From: JAMWDF01 sp964645405
GTDB lineage: Bacteria; Ratteibacteria; UBA8468; B48-G9; DSTR01
Length of the DNA: 64,000 nt
Direction: 5' to 3'
Assembly (NCBI GenBank): GCA_964645405.1
Contig: CAZYCA010000044.1
Location: forward strand, 186,001 to 250,000
Positions 60,736 through 64,000 of the stretch are shown here, piece after piece. Numbering within the stretch: the stretch's first letter is position 1; the number at the start of each line of letters is the position of its first letter. The notes under the pieces are model-generated. The model was not told where the DNA came from, ran no database searches, and saw only the letters and a program-made list of their open reading frames with translations. A program made the position numbers and the translations under genes.

Positions 60736-62991
60736 TCAATCCTCAGAGATAAAATAAATTTCGTTCTGGAAGACAAAGCGCATGCTTTTTCCCAGGGCAA
60801 GGTAGGAAATAATTTCTGGTTTTTTCTCCATTAACTGGAAGTATTCAGCACTGGCAAACTTAATCTTTCTGGTAGGAATATTTTTTACCGACTGCAAAAA
60901 CGGGTCCACCCAGGTATCATCCACCAGATAAAAAGCCCGACCCTGCACATACTTTACCTGCTGGACAAGGTTTTTCGTCTTCCCTTCATTATCAACGTAG
61001 GCCAGTTGTTCCTTTCCCTGGAAGACATCTGCGAAACTGGTGGCTTTTTTCAGAGTCTGGACCTCCCGGCTGGCTCTGACACTTCCAGAACCGGTTGCCT
61101 GATTGAGAGACTGGTAGGCATCTATCATCTTCCTTTCCAGATTTTTATCTATTCCGGGCTGAGTCGCCATAACTGCTTCTTCCCTGGTAATTGTTCTTGC
61201 TTCCATTTTTGTTTTTTCATCTTCCACGATAAGATAGCTGGTATAGGGGGTAACGATACCGTATTTTCTTGCCAGGCTCACAACTTCTTCCTTCAATTCT
61301 TTCTCTTCACCGTGCAACCTGATCTGGTCTAAAAGATACCCGATGCGCTGGGCTGCCCAGAGAACAGGTAAAAAGTCATTGTCTTTATTTTCCTCAGGGA
61401 AAACAAACTCTTTTTTGAATTCTCTCCTTCCTTTTTCCACGCGTCCACTTAAAGTTACCACTGCTTTTCCCTGACCCTGGAATCTTCCCAGTACCAGTAA
61501 CTGGCAGCCCCGGAACAAATCAGGCAACTGTACTGGATGAACAGAGAAAACCTTCACCGGTTCAAAATTAATCTGAATATCAGTCAACACCGGGGACTTA
61601 ACCTTCTCGTAGAAGGCAGATATTTTTATTTCTAAATCCTCTTCCGGGTAAACATAAACCCGTTCTGCCCTGGTAAGTTCAGTGATACGGTCCAGTAGAT
61701 AAGTATTAACATCATGGCCGATACCAAAGGTAAAAATGCGCAGGTTTTGTGTATTGGTTTGTTTAAGTTTTTCCAGAATTTTTCCGGGTTGGGTCTCGCC
61801 GATGGTTGGTCTACCGTCAGTGAGGAAAATGATGATACAGGGACGCTGGTTCTCCTGTTGTTGCTGGCAGGCCTGTAGCAGGGCACCTTCCAGGTTAGTC
61901 CCACCAATGGCTTTGAATTCTTCCACCATCTGCTTGGCTTTAGTTATGTTAGACTGGCTGGCAACCTGGAGAACGGGCCAGATTGTTTCTACCTCTGTGG
62001 AAAAACGAATGATGTTAAAGCGGTCATCATCGTTAAGATTGTCAAGACAGAAAATAAGTGCCTTTTTCAGTTGCTCCAATTTTTTCCCTGCCATACTGCC
62101 AGAAGTATCCACCACAAAGATAATGTCTTTCGGTAGTACATTCTTTTGGTCTGCTTCCAGTCCCGGACTGGCAGTAAGAAGGAAAAAACCATCTTCCCCT
62201 GGCATCCTGTGGGTTAAAAGATTCAACCCTATCAAGTCGTTCTCCAGACCAAAGGAAAGAATCAGGTCTTTATCCGGTTTAATCTGCCTGGCTTCAAAAC
62301 CAACTGTAGCCTGGTAGTCATTTTTTCTTTTAATTTCCACCTGGTGGGAAGGGGAAAAGATGGTTTTTGTCTTTTGACTTGTTTGCAGTTCTATCTTCAG
62401 GCTAACCTGGTCTATGGGTCTGGCAGAAAACTTTTCTGTATTCAGAGGATAACGATAAGTTATTAGATTAGCCTCTGAGCGCAACGTCTCTATGTAGGAA
62501 ACTGTGATACGTTTTTCTTTACCGGGCTCAATAGGGAAAATCCTCATCTTAAATGTTTGCTGACCGGCATATTCTAAGAGGGCAGGGTCCTTCAAGCGGC
62601 GGACAATATCCTGGTAGATTTCCCGGGCTTTATCAGCTTCCAGTAGCTCTGCAGAGACCATCTTCCCATCAACTTCCAGAGAAAAATTTCTGATGGAGGC
62701 ACCTTCTGGTAGAGGGAAAAGATAAAGACCTTCCAGGTGCTGGTCAGTAGGATTGAGAAAAGCTTGTTCAATTCTGGTAGTGGCGGTCTGGTCCTTTATT
62801 CTGACAGAAACATGGTGATATTTGACCTCCAGAGGGAAAGGACTCCGGGCTGGCGGTACCGGTCGGGGCAGGGGTCCGGGGACTGGCCAGACTGGAGGAT
62901 GGGGAATAACAATGAAGCCATCTGCGTGCAGAAAAAGAGGTGGAAGAAGTAAAAATAATATGCGGAGAAATATCTTGTTCCATTTTTTCAT
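60736..62991 (-). CDS. secreted VIT and von Willebrand A domain protein
   Basis: 751 aa with signal peptide (NKIFLRILFLLLPPLFLHADG) from ATG 62991 (SD GGGAGAACGG). A proline-rich linker (VWPVPGPLPRPVPPARSPFP) leads to a VIT domain (about residues 50-170; FLNPTDQHLEGLYLFPLPEG). The VWA domain (about 290-470) has the MIDAS motif DIIFVVDTSGSMAGKKL, plus GGTNLEGALLQA and LTDGRPTIGE. The C-terminus (KEEVVSLARKYGIVTPYTSY) matches inter-alpha-trypsin-inhibitor-like bacterial proteins. A periplasmic or surface adhesion role is likely but unproven. Confidence 0.88.
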   Translation of the reverse strand: MKKWNKIFLRILFLLLPPLFLHADGFIVIPHPPVWPVPGPLPRPVPPARSPFPLEVKYHHVSVRIKDQTATTRIEQAFLNPTDQHLEGLYLFPLPEGASIRNFSLEVDGKMVSAELLEADKAREIYQDIVRRLKDPALLEYAGQQTFKMRIFPIEPGKEKRITVSYIETLRSEANLITYRYPLNTEKFSARPIDQVSLKIELQTSQKTKTIFSPSHQVEIKRKNDYQATVGFEARQIKPDKDLILSFGLENDLIGLNLLTHRMPGEDGFFLLTASPGLEADQKNVLPKDIIFVVDTSGSMAGKKLEQLKKALIFCLDNLNDDDRFNIIRFSTEVETIWPVLQVASQSNITKAKQMVEEFKAIGGTNLEGALLQACQQQQENQRPCIIIFLTDGRPTIGETQPGKILEKLKQTNTQNLRIFTFGIGHDVNTYLLDRITELTRAERVYVYPEEDLEIKISAFYEKVKSPVLTDIQINFEPVKVFSVHPVQLPDLFRGCQLLVLGRFQGQGKAVVTLSGRVEKGRREFKKEFVFPEENKDNDFLPVLWAAQRIGYLLDQIRLHGEEKELKEEVVSLARKYGIVTPYTSYLIVEDEKTKMEARTITREEAVMATQPGIDKNLERKMIDAYQSLNQATGSGSVRASREVQTLKKATSFADVFQGKEQLAYVDNEGKTKNLVQQVKYVQGRAFYLVDDTWVDPFLQSVKNIPTRKIKFASAEYFQLMEKKPEIISYLALGKSMRFVFQNEIYFISED

Positions 62992-63058
62992 CCGTTCTCC
63001 CTGTTGTATTTTTAGACACTTTTCGTGAAGTAAAAGTTCCCTTGAGGAAAAGGTGGTG

Positions 63059-63064
63059 TATAAT
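63059..63064 (+). promoter_or_regulatory. -10 box upstream of the M23 peptidase gene
   Basis: Consensus TATAAT lies 22 nt before the ATG at 63087, in the 95-bp region shared with the divergent VIT/VWA gene. No good -35 was found. Confidence 0.4.
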
Positions 63065-63086
63065 AAGGCAAAAGATGGCCTGAGCA

Positions 63087-64000
63087 ATGACAAGATTTAT
63101 TAAATTTCTGGTGATAGTCGCCTTAAGTCTTTCCCTTTTTACACCTTTTTTGCTCCTGCGTCTTAAACACAGAAGCAACCAGGAGAAAGAAAAGGAATCT
63201 CATCCGTCAGTAAGTGGTGAAATGAAAACCGGGGATGTTTTGATAGATGTGCTGACCAGGCAGGGCGCTGATAGATTTTGTGCTTACAGTATCCTGGAGG
63301 AATTGAAGAAGATTTATGATGTGAAACGTTGTCGTGCTGGTGATACCTGGAAAATAGTTTTCAGTAAAAACGGCAGAATAAGCCAGTTTATCTACCAGAG
63401 TGACCGGCTGGAGTATTTTGTCGTTTACTTCCACGAAGAAGCCGGCTGTTATCATGCCATCCGGAAAAAAATTGAAGGTGGGAAAAAAATTGTGGGAGCA
63501 ACTGGAAGAATAAAGTCTTCTCTATATGAATCCATGTGTGCGGCTGGCGTACCACCAAAGCTGGTGCTTGATTTTGCTGAAGTCTTCGCTTCCCAGATTG
63601 ATTTTTTCAGTGATTGCCAGACTGGGGACCGTTTTTCCTTACTCTGGGAAACTTACCAGGCAGAAGGAAAGATTTTGGAACATTTAGACCTGGTCGCCGG
63701 TCTCTATCAAAAAGGAGAAAATACTTCTCAGGCTTTTCGTTTTCAGGACCGCTTTTATGATGAGAAAGGTCGGTCGTTAGAAACATTTTTTTTAAAGGCA
63801 CCACTTAGTTATAGACGCATTTCTACTTTTTTTTCTCATTCCCGGTTACATCCTATTGCTGGTGTCTACCGGCCACACTTGGGTGTGGACTATGTAGCCC
63901 CTCCGGGGACCCCTGTCTCCGCAATCGGTGATGGTAAGATTATTTTTCAAAACTGGACATCTAATGGCTATGGCAAGGCTGTCAAAATTAAACATTCTAA
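63087..64000 (+). CDS. M23-family (LytM) peptidoglycan peptidase, C-terminus cut by window edge
   Basis: The visible part is about 304 aa. It has an N-terminal signal/anchor helix (FLVIVALSLSLFTPFLLLRL), then an OapA/LysM-like region (about residues 45-200; DVLIDVLTRQGADRF, ALPS-free linker) and the start of the LytM domain. RPHLGVDYVAPPGTPVSAIG carries the zinc ligands His and Asp of the HxxxD motif, and GYGKAVKIKHS leads toward the HxH motif beyond the edge. It cleaves peptidoglycan cross-links or regulates amidases. The stop codon is outside the window. Confidence 0.88.
   Translation, partial: MTRFIKFLVIVALSLSLFTPFLLLRLKHRSNQEKEKESHPSVSGEMKTGDVLIDVLTRQGADRFCAYSILEELKKIYDVKRCRAGDTWKIVFSKNGRISQFIYQSDRLEYFVVYFHEEAGCYHAIRKKIEGGKKIVGATGRIKSSLYESMCAAGVPPKLVLDFAEVFASQIDFFSDCQTGDRFSLLWETYQAEGKILEHLDLVAGLYQKGENTSQAFRFQDRFYDEKGRSLETFFLKAPLSYRRISTFFSHSRLHPIAGVYRPHLGVDYVAPPGTPVSAIGDGKIIFQNWTSNGYGKAVKIKHS

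Noticed and set aside
1..64000. CRISPR arrays, insertion sequences, rRNA genes
   Set aside because: No regularly spaced repeats, transposase genes with terminal repeats, or rRNA sequence were seen on reading through.

Overview
The window reads as chromosomal DNA of an uncultured Gram-negative heterotroph. It is gene-dense, of moderate GC by eye, and full of start/stop overlaps of about 4 nt. TolC, RND-pump and LytM-type genes imply two membranes. Prepilin-like H-X9-DG proteins, a dockerin-tailed PHP protein, a DUF4380 protein, a neutral-ceramidase-domain protein and very long secreted GH42-like proteins are typical of PVC/Omnitrophota-like and neighbouring candidate phyla. I cannot fix the phylum from this alone. 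No insertion sequence, prophage, CRISPR array or rRNA operon was seen.

Layout. 1-4.0 kb: a TetR-controlled tripartite efflux operon (tetR-tolC-adaptor-RND) with a perfect 18-bp operator. 4.1-12.0 kb: acpS facing a long minus-strand run of dtd, two small genes, plsC, rpsA, nagB, pta, a GlmU-like gene, an acyl carrier protein and ackA. 12.0-15.5 kb: dapF, comEC and an orphan V-ATPase-H-like coiled-coil gene. 15.5-21.3 kb: tRNA-Asp, thrS, infC, rpmI, rplT and a diguanylate cyclase, preceded by rny. 21.5-26.5 kb: serA diverging from rpe-hisD-hisB-xer. 26.5-47.5 kb: an accessory region with a uronate-isomerase-like amidohydrolase, a DUF4380 protein, an esterase-like hydrolase, three huge secreted glycoside-hydrolase-like proteins, a LamG lectin, a pseudopilin, a decayed GGDEF-EAL gene, carB, an SGNH hydrolase and the PHP-dockerin protein. 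47.9-52.0 kb: a small membrane protein, a divergent thymidylate-synthase-family protein, miaA and a nitroreductase, facing rpsP-trmD-rplS-yraN (rimM missing). 52-64 kb: a Gfo/Idh dehydrogenase, an M20 peptidase, a class III aminotransferase, coaC, lplA, an unusual H-X9-DG protein, tRNA-Arg, an MFS transporter, a ceramidase-like protein, a VIT/VWA protein and a truncated M23 peptidase.

Metabolism. Pta and AckA point to acetate-producing ATP synthesis. NagB and the GlmU-like protein handle amino sugars. DapF points to meso-diaminopimelate, AcpS and PlsC to fatty-acid and phospholipid synthesis. The 26.5-42.3 kb block looks like extracellular polysaccharide breakdown; its substrate is unknown.

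The most interesting signal is regulatory. Several genes (acpS, dtd, dapF, rpe, coaC, lplA, the H-X9-DG gene at 57230, and the hydrolase starting at 29576) have a sigma70-type -10 box only 6-10 nt before the ATG and no Shine-Dalgarno sequence. This predicts leaderless or nearly leaderless mRNAs, alongside ordinary SD-led genes in the same genome. dtd and dapF are driven by divergent promoters whose -35 hexamers are superimposed. infC appears to start at an AUA codon with a good SD, the class of start codon used for IF3 autoregulation.
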